Shown here in pieces: positions 15,151-22,632 of a stretch of 29,192 nucleotides of DNA. The notes beneath the pieces are model-generated. The model saw only the letters and a program-made list of their open reading frames with translations, made no database searches and had not been told where the DNA came from. The position numbers and the translations under genes are program-made. The number at the start of each line of letters is the position of its first letter. The stretch's first letter is position 1. Source of the DNA: a virus; the IMG/VR virus record IMGVR_UViG_3300021594_000967, positions 1 through 29,192 of that record; one strand, 5' to 3'.

Positions 15151-16074
15151 TTAATCTCCTGTGTATAAAATTAGGTCAAGGTAGTGGTTTTTTGATTTGA
15201 AGTATAATCCTTCATTTGTCCAAGTCTCAACTCCATCAGTCCATGGGTATTGAATATCACGATCATCGTGATATATTCTGAATTCCTTATTATTTCGTGA
15301 TCTCCATAATCCGGTTCTTAGTTTAGTGTCTAACAGAGGAAATACTTCGCCAAGAAACTTTACAAGATCATGCGGATGCAATCCTGAGTCACGATAACGC
15401 CCATCTCTTCGCAATACTAGACCATCGCCGCCCGTCCAACAACGATCTGAATCTAGACAGTCTAAAAATTGCTGCGGATTGAAAAAATCAACGTATTTGC
15501 GGATATGTACTTTTCTCATTCCGCGAGTGAGCCACAGACCCTCGCGAATTTGGATTTTTTCTGGTGTCGTTTTTTCTTCAGTATTAGTAAATGGCTCCCA
15601 TTTCCATCCCAGTCCTGACCGCTCAACTAAATCATGTACTCTTTTGTACGGTCTCAGAGTAGATTCCTCTACATGATATTGATAGCGGTCAGTGTGGTAA
15701 AAGCACCAACCTTCTTGTTTTTGACATGGCTCTACATACCAAATAAGTCTTCCGCTTATTTCAGATCCAAGCCAATACCATCCTGTAACCATCTGGTTTT
15801 TAGGATAATAAACTCCATCTGGATTGACTTCTTTCCAGCTACGCCCTTGAATCTGTGTCGCAACAGCCTCCGATGACATTATTGGTTTAGTGAGGTTTGC
15901 TATAGCCTGTTTTACATTTGCACTTATCAACAGATTACACACTTCTTCTAGTTCTTTAATCTCTTTCTGATCGGATTCAATTCTGTCTAAATAGACTCGG
16001 TTGGCCTCAGATAGTTCCTTATTTTCGTTAGCGATGTCATTAATCCGACGTTTTAGTTTTTCTGCTTCCGACAT
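15151..16074 (-). CDS. Coiled-coil protein with repeated GLW...G.Y...H..DL domain
   Basis: 307 aa. Residues 1-50 form a coiled coil (LKRRINDIANENKELSEANRVYLDRIESD...). The C-terminal half contains two copies of a ~55-residue domain. One starts IREGLWLTRGMRKVHIRK and ends GRYRDSGLHPHDLVKFLG; the other starts LRTGLWRSRNNKEFRIYH and ends GLYFKSKNHYLDLILYTG. This small domain, with aromatic residues at fixed places, resembles one I associate with uncharacterised phage and bacterial proteins. Between coil and repeats is a Trp/Tyr-rich segment (GWYWLGSEISGRLIWYVE). The function is unknown, perhaps a multivalent binding or scaffold protein. Its stop abuts the thyX start. Confidence 0.65.
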   Translation of the reverse strand: MSEAEKLKRRINDIANENKELSEANRVYLDRIESDQKEIKELEEVCNLLISANVKQAIANLTKPIMSSEAVATQIQGRSWKEVNPDGVYYPKNQMVTGWYWLGSEISGRLIWYVEPCQKQEGWCFYHTDRYQYHVEESTLRPYKRVHDLVERSGLGWKWEPFTNTEEKTTPEKIQIREGLWLTRGMRKVHIRKYVDFFNPQQFLDCLDSDRCWTGGDGLVLRRDGRYRDSGLHPHDLVKFLGEVFPLLDTKLRTGLWRSRNNKEFRIYHDDRDIQYPWTDGVETWTNEGLYFKSKNHYLDLILYTGD

Positions 16075-16085
16075 AAATAATTCCT

Positions 16086-16442
16086 TTAGCTTCTATTGCT
16101 TGAAGTGATTTGATCAATGATTTTAGATACAATCCACTTAATAATAGCATTCAGTAAAAAGGAGAAGAGGATTGTGTTTAGAAATCCTGCGGGTTTTTCC
16201 TTTGCCGCAGCTTTTCTCATAACGTCTGAGAGTTCTTTTTTAAATCGCTTATCATTAGCGAATCGTAAAGATTCTATCCAACTAGAGTTTTGTCTAATTG
16301 GGAGATTATTAGTGTAATCAGCACCAGCAGAAAGGGCAATTTCAAATACGCGATCTCTTAGAGATTCGCTAAATCCAGAAGCGACAAAGCCATCGGACTC
16401 TGTTCCATAAAACTCGGACTGAATTGCCTGTGTATTAATCAT
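16086..16442 (-). CDS. Membrane-associated hypothetical protein, ~119 aa
   Basis: Of two adjacent ATGs, the one at 16442 has GGAG at the better spacing; 16445 is the alternative. The first ~85 residues are soluble. Near the C-terminus is one hydrophobic helix (FLNTILFSFLLNAIIKWIV), so it is probably a tail-anchored membrane protein. It overlaps the nuclease gene upstream by 8 nt. No family is recognised. Confidence 0.6.
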   Translation of the reverse strand: MINTQAIQSEFYGTESDGFVASGFSESLRDRVFEIALSAGADYTNNLPIRQNSSWIESLRFANDKRFKKELSDVMRKAAAKEKPAGFLNTILFSFLLNAIIKWIVSKIIDQITSSNRS

Positions 16443-16926
16443 CATAACGCTCCATTTTGGAAAGTGGGACAATATAGTTTTCTGGGAAATTTTGAATTTG
16501 GCCGTACTTTTTTTTGATTTTATTTTTATCAAATTCTTCTCGGCTAATTGTGCCTAGTAATTTTATACTCCGGTGCATATCGTAATGCATTAGTACATAA
16601 GTGTGTGGCTTTTTTATTTCCCACTCTTTAACCATAATTTTTAACTCAGGCTCTGATTTACCAGAGTATGTAATAGTCTTAACCTCTATGCCATCAAAAT
16701 CGTATCCTCCGTCTCTGATAGCGTAAAGGTTAAGATCCATTTTTTGTCCGCTCAGTTTTGACCAAGCATATTCACCTAGAGCCCCAGTAATATGAGGGAA
16801 ATAGACTCCGAAAGTTTTATCAGACATAATTCTAGAATTCCGAAATGACGGATGCTTAGCATTATGTCTATCTATTGCAATTTGTTTAATTTCCTCAAAC
16901 TCTTCATCTGTTAGAGTTACCAACAT
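16435..16926 (-). CDS. PD-(D/E)XK-type nuclease
   Basis: 163 aa. The core motif is GGYDFDGIEVKTITY: an Asp pair, a short turn, then Glu-Val-Lys, as in restriction-endonuclease-fold enzymes. The helix before it (GALGEYAWSKLSG) carries the expected upstream Glu. The domain fills most of the protein, with no DNA-binding extension visible. It overlaps the HNH nuclease gene by 23 nt, so two unrelated nucleases are made together. Possible roles are host DNA degradation, recombination or competition between phages. Confidence 0.75.
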   Translation of the reverse strand: MLVTLTDEEFEEIKQIAIDRHNAKHPSFRNSRIMSDKTFGVYFPHITGALGEYAWSKLSGQKMDLNLYAIRDGGYDFDGIEVKTITYSGKSEPELKIMVKEWEIKKPHTYVLMHYDMHRSIKLLGTISREEFDKNKIKKKYGQIQNFPENYIVPLSKMERYDD

Positions 16927-17407
16927 AAATTTTCCATTCGTCTGGTATGTTCTTGTCGATAACAGCAGAGTGAATTTCGCGAGGTTCGCTGATAAGCCTC
17001 ATTTCGCATTCATAGAGCATCTTATTGCCCTTTTTTGCATTACATGATTTGCAGCACGCGACCATATTAGACCAAGTGTTTGCGTCATTTTTGCATCTAA
17101 AGGTAGAAACTGGCTTTACATGGTCAATTGATGCCGTATGCTCATTTAGTTTTACAGAGCAATATTGACAAATCATGCCGTCTCGTTTGAGAATAGCTCG
17201 TTTAGTTGGGGAGGCTTTCTTAGAACGAGCCACATACCTTGGGTAAAGTATTACGGCAGGCACTGGGAGTTCTCGCACCGAGGTTCTAAGTGTTTCTTTG
17301 TACCATTCCAGCACTCGCATTCCCTTAGCGTATGCTAAAACAATTCCCCTCCTGCCGGAAACCACGCAAAGAGGGGTAAAAGAAGAGTTAAGAATAAGGG
17401 TTTTCAT
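16904..17407 (-). CDS. HNH endonuclease
   Basis: 167 aa. Zinc-binding HNH domain in the middle: KRDGMICQYCSVKL (first Cys pair), SIDHVKPVS (catalytic His), WSNMVACCKSCNAKKG (HNH Asn and second Cys pair). The ~65-residue N-terminus (LNSSFTPLCVVSGRRGIVLAYAKGMRV) is typical of bacterial/phage HNH proteins of this class. A good AAAGGT ribosome site precedes the ATG. It may be a homing-type or packaging-associated nuclease. No split gene or intron is visible around it. Confidence 0.9.
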   Translation of the reverse strand: MKTLILNSSFTPLCVVSGRRGIVLAYAKGMRVLEWYKETLRTSVRELPVPAVILYPRYVARSKKASPTKRAILKRDGMICQYCSVKLNEHTASIDHVKPVSTFRCKNDANTWSNMVACCKSCNAKKGNKMLYECEMRLISEPREIHSAVIDKNIPDEWKIYVGNSNR

Positions 17408-17410
17408 ATG

Positions 17411-17596
17411 CTACCTTTTCAGTCGTTTAACGGACAGATGTCGCTGCACAGCTTCTGAAAGTTGTTCGAGTTCTTGTTGAGAAAACTCAACATTTTGTGC
17501 TGGCCTAAAATTACCATATGGAGTAATTGTTCCGACTTGAGATTGTCTAGCGTCCAAAACGATTGTTGATTTATTCACTGTTTGAATTTGAAACAT
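17411..17596 (-). CDS. Hypothetical protein, 61 aa
   Basis: Starts at 17596 behind AAAGGAG. Short soluble protein, a beta-type beginning (MFQIQTVNKSTIVLDARQS) followed by a helix (FSQQELEQLSEAVQRHL). The N-terminal coding region overlaps the preceding gene by 26 nt in another frame. No function is recognised. It lies three bases before the HNH gene. Confidence 0.55.
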   Translation of the reverse strand: MFQIQTVNKSTIVLDARQSQVGTITPYGNFRPAQNVEFSQQELEQLSEAVQRHLSVKRLKR

Positions 17597-17927
17597 TTTT
17601 GTTCTCCTTTGGCCTATAATAAAATTTACCATCTTCCCCCAAAAGGGGCTCAAGATAACCCGCTCTTACCATAGATTCAATAGCACTGTCTGTGTCTTCT
17701 GGGCCACTGACATGGTCTACAATAAGAGTATCCAAAGGACATTTTATCAATTCAAACTCAACTCTTCCAAAATTAAGATCAAGACATTCAGCATTCTCAT
17801 AAACGGCTTCAGCCTCTGGGCTAATTTGATTGGGATCTTTCCTTAGGTACGCTCCAAGAATTCGCACTTCTTTGATGAGAGATCCTTTTTCCATTACCTT
17901 ACAAAGAACAATATCAATGATCGACAT
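17571..17927 (-). CDS. Hypothetical protein, 118 aa
   Basis: The ATG at 17927 has GGAG at normal spacing and overlaps the stop of the ATP-grasp gene by 14 nt. Soluble, rather acidic, with an Asn/Ser/Lys-rich tail. The segment DTDSAIESMVRAGYLEPLLG may be a winged-helix-like element, but this is weak. No known motif. It may work with the ATP-grasp protein given their coupled translation. Confidence 0.55.
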   Translation of the reverse strand: MSIIDIVLCKVMEKGSLIKEVRILGAYLRKDPNQISPEAEAVYENAECLDLNFGRVEFELIKCPLDTLIVDHVSGPEDTDSAIESMVRAGYLEPLLGEDGKFYYRPKENKNVSNSNSE

Positions 17928-18558
17928 ATTTTCTCCAAGCGTTATATTGCCAAAATACGTAGTCAAAATGTTTATCTCCATACCATCCACAGGCATATGG
18001 AGCGTGTGATTCTACAACGGAGAGAGTTTTGCCAACTCTACCCATATCAATACTCCCATTATACCAAGTAGGTATCTTGAAGTCAAGATCTGGTGCTGGC
18101 TCTTCTTCATCTTCTCCCATATACCAGCCAGTAGAAATAACTTCTCCTTCGAGAATGTAGTATCTCCACTCATTCTCAAATTTGACAATTTCTGATTTTA
18201 TATACTCGCCAACTGGTATAACTTCTCCTACCTCGTAAACACGAGATACAAAATCAGTTTTCCATCCAGATTTATCTTTTAAGAAAAATCTTTCGCGAAG
18301 TGTATATGGGCTGAAATGAACTGAGAAATTCGAAATATCGCGGTTTAAATGGGAGGATAAAAAGCTAGGAAAAAAATCAACGTTTATTTGTCTTTCTTTC
18401 AGTAGTTTTTCGCAATATGATACAGATCCAATTGGCACAGATCCATCAATTGGCTCTTTAGACACTTTCCAAGTTGTTCCATTTCTAGACGAGGAACAAA
18501 CCGCGATAAATTCTCTTGATGGAAAGTCTAAATCGTGAGGCTCTATTGAGAAAAACAT
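17914..18558 (-). CDS. ATP-grasp protein, R2K-like clade
   Basis: 214 aa from the ATG at 18558, which shares a base with the upstream stop (TAATG). The pattern matches phage R2K ATP-grasp proteins: KEPIDGSVPIGSVSYCEKLL near the start, then SEIVKFENEWRYYILEGEVI, an acidic loop with PDLDF, and the C-terminal IDMGRVGKTLSVVESHAPYACGWYG followed by YVFWQYNAWRKY. ATP-grasp enzymes join a carboxylate to an amine using ATP. R2K members are thought to make peptide-like tags or modify proteins, with unknown substrates in phages. The family call rests on this ordered set of motifs and is good but not proven. Confidence 0.7.
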   Translation of the reverse strand: MFFSIEPHDLDFPSREFIAVCSSSRNGTTWKVSKEPIDGSVPIGSVSYCEKLLKERQINVDFFPSFLSSHLNRDISNFSVHFSPYTLRERFFLKDKSGWKTDFVSRVYEVGEVIPVGEYIKSEIVKFENEWRYYILEGEVISTGWYMGEDEEEPAPDLDFKIPTWYNGSIDMGRVGKTLSVVESHAPYACGWYGDKHFDYVFWQYNAWRKYVDH

Positions 18559-18998
18559 TAGAATGGAATCCGTGGAGATATATTTTGGGCGATATCTGCA
18601 GGTGAATAACTTGGGCCTTTCACCCATTTTCCATCATCGCGACGATAACCGTCGATAAATTTAGACATATTTGATCTATAAACCTCTTGAAGAGGACCTT
18701 CTAAATCGACATTACAGGCCACTGAAACTCCAGCTACTCCAACCCAAAACAGATCACAGGCCCCATCTATTGTTTCGACCATACTGAATGGTCTACTGAT
18801 CTTGAAATCGCCGTCAGCTATATCAACACCGAGCCCCTTATTGATCAATTCCATCGCTTCTTCATATACCAATTTAGCCCGAAGAACTCTTTCTTCCTCG
18901 GTGAGTGTATGCACAGGACTATCGCCCTGTGGAGGATTTTGACCTGCTTTCCGCATAAATTTCTCTACGCCATCAACATAATCAACAAAAAGATCCAT
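18558..18998 (-). CDS. MazG-like (all-alpha) NTP pyrophosphohydrolase
   Basis: 146 aa. The metal-binding motifs are EEAME (Glu46, Glu47, Glu50) and ETIDGACD (Glu75, Asp78, Asp82), followed by the family tail YRSNMSKFIDG...DGKWVKGPSYSPADI. These enzymes hydrolyse NTPs or dNTPs to NMP and pyrophosphate. In phages they are proposed to adjust nucleotide pools or the alarmone response. The length and tail fit the short phage group. The start overlaps the next stop by one base. Confidence 0.85.
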   Translation of the reverse strand: MDLFVDYVDGVEKFMRKAGQNPPQGDSPVHTLTEEERVLRAKLVYEEAMELINKGLGVDIADGDFKISRPFSMVETIDGACDLFWVGVAGVSVACNVDLEGPLQEVYRSNMSKFIDGYRRDDGKWVKGPSYSPADIAQNISPRIPF

Positions 18999-19198
18999 TA
19001 TTCAATCTCCAAAACATAATCCAAGAATTGTTCAATTTTTTTATCGTCGTAGTAAGGATCGACATCTTCTGGGATGTCTTTATGGTAGTGATAGCTAAAC
19101 ACCATCGACAGAGTTTGTCCCCAGCGAAGCTGAGGAGTTTTTTGCTTGTATGCATTGCCGCAGAATTTTAGAAATTTCTCAATTTGCATTTTTGCCAT
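18998..19198 (-). CDS. Hypothetical protein, 66 aa
   Basis: Small helical protein with aromatic and Asp-rich C-terminal half (FSYHYHKDIPEDVDPYYDDKKIEQFLDYV). It overlaps the previous gene by 20 nt. The start could be either of two ATGs, 19198 or 19189. The pattern resembles short conserved phage proteins of unknown role, and its neighbour is the MazG-like enzyme. Confidence 0.55.
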   Translation of the reverse strand: MAKMQIEKFLKFCGNAYKQKTPQLRWGQTLSMVFSYHYHKDIPEDVDPYYDDKKIEQFLDYVLEIE

Positions 19199-19373
19199 TC
19201 TTCAATAGATATCGCAGAACATCTTCTCGTGGAACTTCCTCAAGAATATCTAAAGTCCGAGTTGTAATAACAAAGTCTCTTCCATCAAGACCAATTAGAA
19301 TATAACTATTTCCAGAAGAAGTTGCAAAAACTTCTTGACCATCATAATTTACCAGATAATAACGATTATGCAT
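19179..19373 (-). CDS. Hypothetical protein, 64 aa
   Basis: Beta-rich start (RYYLVNYDGQEVFATSSGNSYILIGLDGRDFVITT) followed by a short helix. Looks like a small fold such as an SH3-like barrel, but no motif supports this. It overlaps the genes on both sides (20 and 8 nt). Function unknown. Confidence 0.5.
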   Translation of the reverse strand: MHNRYYLVNYDGQEVFATSSGNSYILIGLDGRDFVITTRTLDILEEVPREDVLRYLLKNGKNAN

Positions 19374-19806
19374 ATTTTACTCCTCGGTAATAAATTGACC
19401 AGTTTGATGAATAATCCAATCCTCGTAATCTTTCACGGCACATTTTGGCATATGTCAATGAATTGAATTTAGCTGGAAAACCACACTGAAATTCTCCATC
19501 ATATGGTTTATCTTCATTGTTCTTTCTTACTTCGAAAAACTCATGCTTGTTTCCTACCCATTCAAGTATTGAAGTCTGCTTCAGCATAAGAGACGCAAAA
19601 TAGAACTCGTCCTTATCCATGATTACAGTTCCTTCTATTACACCACTTTTAACAATATCTCCCATAAAAATTCTTTTACCAAAGACATCATGAACTCTAG
19701 TATCGAGTTCGATCATACTCTCGTCAAAGGGAGGATTTGCTGTCTCATTTGGGTGTTCTGAAAAATAAACAAATCCGTATGGAGGCTCCCAAATTCTGTA
19801 TGTCAT
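19366..19806 (-). CDS. Hypothetical protein with YopX-like segment, 146 aa
   Basis: Residues 34-70 (DTRVHDVFGKRIFMGDIVKSG...GTVIMDKDEF) resemble the core of YopX-like phage proteins (D.NG.EI.EGDI.), but the usual MREIKFR beginning and GNIFE ending are missing. The C-terminus (MCRERLRGLDYSSNWSIYYRG) is unlike the other YopX-like genes in this window. Could be a divergent relative or an unrelated protein. Translation is coupled to the next small gene by an 8-nt overlap. Confidence 0.5.
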   Translation of the reverse strand: MTYRIWEPPYGFVYFSEHPNETANPPFDESMIELDTRVHDVFGKRIFMGDIVKSGVIEGTVIMDKDEFYFASLMLKQTSILEWVGNKHEFFEVRKNNEDKPYDGEFQCGFPAKFNSLTYAKMCRERLRGLDYSSNWSIYYRGVKYA

Positions 19807-19809
19807 ATA

Positions 19810-20172
19810 TTACAATCTAGCCGCAAAAAATGCGGCGGTTGAAATAAGCATCAATTGTTCGAAAAGGAAAGTTATGAGAGCTAGATAATTCTGTCTACGT
19901 AGGCTGAAGTGTTTATAGCATGAAGAAGTCACGAAGTCAAGTCCTAAGTGGAAAATACCGCCGAAAACTGAGTAGATCATCATACCTATTGTTATTGGAA
20001 CAAATAGTTCTCCGGGAGAATCATCCAGTAAAAGCCGGAGCGGAATATAGATTAATGGAAATAATACAGAATAAGAAAGAGCGTGAAGAAATAACCCAAA
20101 AAAGCTATCTTTCCGACCTCTCCTTAGGGGAATGTCCGCAATGATCGCGGAAATAATTCCAAGTGGTATCAT
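19810..20172 (-). CDS. Integral membrane protein, 120 aa, possibly DUF3307-like
   Basis: About four hydrophobic helices with a basic loop between the first two (PLRRGRKDS) and His-Leu-Gly-Leu-Asp followed by VTSSCYKHFSLRRQNYL. That order (H.xxDxxTS....., then a helix with an E/DQ) resembles the DUF3307 family of phage/bacterial membrane proteins. The resemblance is suggestive only. The ATG overlaps the upstream stop by 4 nt. Role unknown. Confidence 0.55.
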   Translation of the reverse strand: MIPLGIISAIIADIPLRRGRKDSFFGLFLHALSYSVLFPLIYIPLRLLLDDSPGELFVPITIGMMIYSVFGGIFHLGLDFVTSSCYKHFSLRRQNYLALITFLFEQLMLISTAAFFAARL

Positions 20173-20597
20173 TTCAACTCCTCCTCGATTTCTCGTAGTG
20201 CCAATTCTGCCAAAAGCTCTGGCGTCATTACGCTGTTCAGCTTAGCTTCAAGCGATGCGAGTTTGCTTTTCTTGCATTCAATGTCAATTTTTTTGAGCCG
20301 CAAAATGATATCAGATTGCCAGTCGCTAAACGAACACCCCTGCCATAGAAACGGGTACTCTTCTAAATTATAGCCTAAGGCCTTAGCAGATGCAATATAT
20401 GCCCTTTCTTTTTCAGCAAGAAGAGAATGCACATAGATCAGATCATTTACTCCCAAAACATGCAAGTTATATTCAGTTTTCCCATCGACGAAAACGCACT
20501 TAGTTCGCCATCGTGGATTTGAGAGTTCACTGATTTCCTTCTTTTGCTGTCTGATTTGTTGTAATAGTGCAAGAGTTCGTGCATCAATCTTTTTCAT
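20169..20597 (-). CDS. Conserved phage hypothetical protein, 142 aa
   Basis: Helical, with features that look like a widespread phage family: NPRWRTKCVFV, then YNLHVLGVNDLIYVHSLL, WQGCSFSDWQSDIILRLKKI, and the C-terminal LASLEAKLNSVMTPELLAELALREIE. The last part may form a coiled coil. I know no function for this family. It stops 4 nt inside the membrane-protein start. Confidence 0.6.
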   Translation of the reverse strand: MKKIDARTLALLQQIRQQKKEISELSNPRWRTKCVFVDGKTEYNLHVLGVNDLIYVHSLLAEKERAYIASAKALGYNLEEYPFLWQGCSFSDWQSDIILRLKKIDIECKKSKLASLEAKLNSVMTPELLAELALREIEEELK

Positions 20598-20606
20598 ATT
20601 AATCTT

Positions 20607-21653
20607 TCAACCTTTGAAAACGTAAATTTGACCATCTGAAAGTTCTGCTACAATTTCCTGATCTGGTTTTGTAACCAAGTCTTTATATTTATTATCCGTG
20701 TATTTGTACTCATATACGTTGCGATAGTTAGGAAATGAGTACCACGAAGTATAAGTCGTTTGAATGGGGATTATTTCTAATAAACCATTGTTAATACGCA
20801 ATTCGGAGTCAAAGTAATTTCCCCATCGTGAGATACAAAGCGAGTCTCCAAGCTCGGCGGTAGCGATTCCTTTTACCACTGCTCTTGGATCGCTAGCTCT
20901 CGAAAAAAGCTTTACAACCTTAAGATCATGAACGGATTCAAAATCACGACGTATTTCGTTGAAGTATTCATCTGCTGTGAAAGCTTCAGATATTTTCTTT
21001 TTGTCAACAATCGAGTATTTCCCATCTATGAAAAATACAATCTGTTTTTCTTTTTTTGTTGCCTCTCCTAAGAAATATTTCTCATTCGGGTTCAGAAGGT
21101 TCCAAGCAACGATGTTTATGCGATATCTACCAACATAAGTTCCAGAACTACCATCCTTAAGATAATAACGCATTCCGGGAACTAATTCTCGTAGATTTAT
21201 TTTTTTGCCAGACAGTCCAGAAATTCTTTCAATTTCGGAATAGCTGTCACTATTCACTGGTAATAGCACGAGTTCTGTACCAGACCATGAATATACGAAT
21301 TTTCCTTCAAGGCCTTTTCCGGGACTGCATCCTCCACAGGAAAGAATAAAGAGTAGATTATCGACTGAGATTTCGAATTCAAATCCTCGGGGATCGTAGA
21401 CTCTAACGTAGGCGTTTCGAAAATTCCAATCGCTCTTATATCCTCCAACTTTTTTGTTGAGAACAAAGCCTTCCATTGGGGAGTTGTCAAATTCTTTTGG
21501 TTCGATATTTTTGTTTCGCCAACTTTCCCAAGATTGTTCTTTCCTCAGCGTCCCATTATTGTCGTAATAAATGACGTAAGCAAGTTGTTTTGTGTATGTG
21601 TCTGTTCGATTCTGAAACCCAACCTTAATTCTTCGCGGAATAAACATTGCCAT
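20607..21653 (-). CDS. Conserved phage protein, 348 aa
   Basis: N-terminal half has a strongly patterned sequence (IPRRIKVGFQNRTDTYTKQLAYVIYYDNNG...WESWRNKNIEPKEFDN...GFVLNKKVGGYKSDW...YDPRGFEFEISVDNLLFIL). It looks like a widespread, uncharacterised phage protein family. A CGGCSPGKGLEG segment follows and then a Tyr/Trp-rich, beta-type C-terminal half. No catalytic motif is evident. The start at 21653 overlaps a small membrane ORF (TAATG). Could be a non-virion regulator or a structural protein; context favours neither. Confidence 0.65.
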   Translation of the reverse strand: MAMFIPRRIKVGFQNRTDTYTKQLAYVIYYDNNGTLRKEQSWESWRNKNIEPKEFDNSPMEGFVLNKKVGGYKSDWNFRNAYVRVYDPRGFEFEISVDNLLFILSCGGCSPGKGLEGKFVYSWSGTELVLLPVNSDSYSEIERISGLSGKKINLRELVPGMRYYLKDGSSGTYVGRYRINIVAWNLLNPNEKYFLGEATKKEKQIVFFIDGKYSIVDKKKISEAFTADEYFNEIRRDFESVHDLKVVKLFSRASDPRAVVKGIATAELGDSLCISRWGNYFDSELRINNGLLEIIPIQTTYTSWYSFPNYRNVYEYKYTDNKYKDLVTKPDQEIVAELSDGQIYVFKG

Positions 21654-21781
21654 TATTTTATTCTCCGATCAAAAAATGCGACAACCATCGCCAGCAGAAA
21701 AATAAGTCCCAGTGTCAATACAACACCGAGGGTTATTGCTACCGGCAAAAGCATAATAAACGTGAGTACCGTAAATAGCAC
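21653..21781 (-). CDS. 42-aa membrane peptide, GTG start
   Basis: Starts with GTG at 21781 behind AGGAG (7-nt spacing) and ends in a TAATG overlap with the 348-aa gene. The product is almost wholly hydrophobic (MLFTVLTFIMLLPVAITLGV...), with a basic tail FFDRRIK, so one long or two short membrane helices. It lies in a different frame inside the 3' part of the 68-aa coiled-coil ORF; 113 nt are shared. The ribosome site and coupled stop support it over chance. Confidence 0.5.
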   Translation of the reverse strand: MLFTVLTFIMLLPVAITLGVVLTLGLIFLLAMVVAFFDRRIK

Positions 21782-21875
21782 TTAGTTTCTCCTCAAGTTG
21801 AAATATGGTAGCTTGTGCTAGTGAAAGCTCAAGCTCCAATTTGTTATAAAATTCGTTTCTTCTGTCATTTATCAA
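21669..21875 (-). CDS. Coiled-coil hypothetical protein, 68 aa, TTG start
   Basis: Starts at a TTG (21875) with AAGG upstream. Residues 4-36 form a coiled coil (RRNEFYNKLELELSLAQATIFQLEEKL) and the C-terminus has a Cys pair and GDG (NNPRCC...GDGCRIF). It overlaps the 42-aa membrane peptide in another frame. Both frames cannot be equally conserved, and the coil start is less well supported than the peptide start. Confidence 0.45.
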   Translation of the reverse strand: MINDRRNEFYNKLELELSLAQATIFQLEEKLSAIYGTHVYYAFAGSNNPRCCIDTGTYFSAGDGCRIF

Positions 21876-21912
21876 AGCCCTTTACTCTTTTAATATAGCT
21901 CCGTTAGCGGCA

Positions 21913-22161
21913 TTACTCAACCTCATCAATCACTTTGGGATTGCGTCCTCTCTCATACGATCTTTCAAACGCAACTTCTGTCCATTGATTGTTTTTCAAT
22001 CTGTACAAAATAACATCGTCAGGCACAGAAAGTCTACCTTCATCTTCGCGGATAGAGGCCTCTCTGATCGCAGAGAGGGCATGAGTTTTATTGTAATGAA
22101 TTTTGAATTTTGGAGATCTGCTATTGATTTTTGTGGCCCACGGCAACGGTAGATTATTCAT
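21913..22161 (-). CDS. Hypothetical protein, 82 aa
   Basis: Basic, soluble protein (KINSRSPKFKIHYNKTHALSAIREA). Translation is coupled to the last gene of the first NQVx array (ATGA overlap at 22158-22161). An 8-bp hairpin (22059-22078) lies in the coding sequence. No family recognised. Confidence 0.6.
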   Translation of the reverse strand: MNNLPLPWATKINSRSPKFKIHYNKTHALSAIREASIREDEGRLSVPDDVILYRLKNNQWTEVAFERSYERGRNPKVIDEVE

Positions 22162-22478
22162 TTTTTAACATACTCTCTTAAAATATAACCCCAAATTTGA
22201 TCGAAAACATTGCCACTCATTTGATCAGACATTAAGCTTGCGTCACGAAACCGAGTTTGTTTATTGATTTGATTTTGGATCTGGTGATAAGTACAAATCT
22301 GACCTGTGGACTGAGCTTGATCACATATCTGATTCCGGACCTGACTCCAGACCTGATTCCAGACCTGATTCTGGACCTGATCACTGACCTGATACCAGAC
22401 CTGATTCTCGACCTGATTCTTGACCTGACTCCGGACCTTATCTTGGGCCTCAAGCCGGACCTGATTAAATGTTTTCAT
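22158..22478 (-). CDS. NQVx-repeat protein, array A gene 7, 106 aa
   Basis: Last gene of the first array in reading order. After MKTFNQVRLEAQDKVRSQV come about ten tetrads of the form x-Gln-Val-x (NQVE, NQVW, YQVS, DQVQ and so on). A non-repeat C-terminal half of about 50 residues then follows, ending DQIWGYILREYVKK. It is the only member of array A with a long unique tail and may be the anchor copy. Its start lies inside the last codons of gene 6 (14-nt overlap). Function unknown. Confidence 0.65.
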   Translation of the reverse strand: MKTFNQVRLEAQDKVRSQVKNQVENQVWYQVSDQVQNQVWNQVWSQVRNQICDQAQSTGQICTYHQIQNQINKQTRFRDASLMSDQMSGNVFDQIWGYILREYVKK

Positions 22479-22632
22479 TTATTTGATGCCCGACTTGATA
22501 AAATACCTCAATCCAGACCCGATTCCGGACCTGATTCGAGACCTGATTCCGGACCTGATTCCGGACCTGATTCTCGACCTGATTCCGGACCTGATTCCGG
22601 ACCTGATTCTCGACCTGCTTAATCGTTTTCAT
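22465..22632 (-). CDS. NQVx-repeat protein, array A gene 6, 55 aa
   Basis: Starts MKTIKQVE, continues with nearly perfect NQVR/NQVE/NQVS tetrads for about 36 residues, then drifts (NRVWIEVFYQVGHQINENI). The stop TAA lies inside the ATGAAAACATTTAA start of gene 7; the start overlaps the gene 5 stop by 4 nt (ATGA). Shorter than 60 codons, but the open frame, start context and overlaps match its neighbours. Confidence 0.65.
   Translation of the reverse strand: MKTIKQVENQVRNQVRNQVENQVRNQVRNQVSNQVRNRVWIEVFYQVGHQINENI

Noticed and set aside
22059-22078. 8-bp hairpin (CCTCTCTG / CAGAGAGG) as terminator
   Set aside because: It lies inside a coding sequence and has no T tract on either strand.
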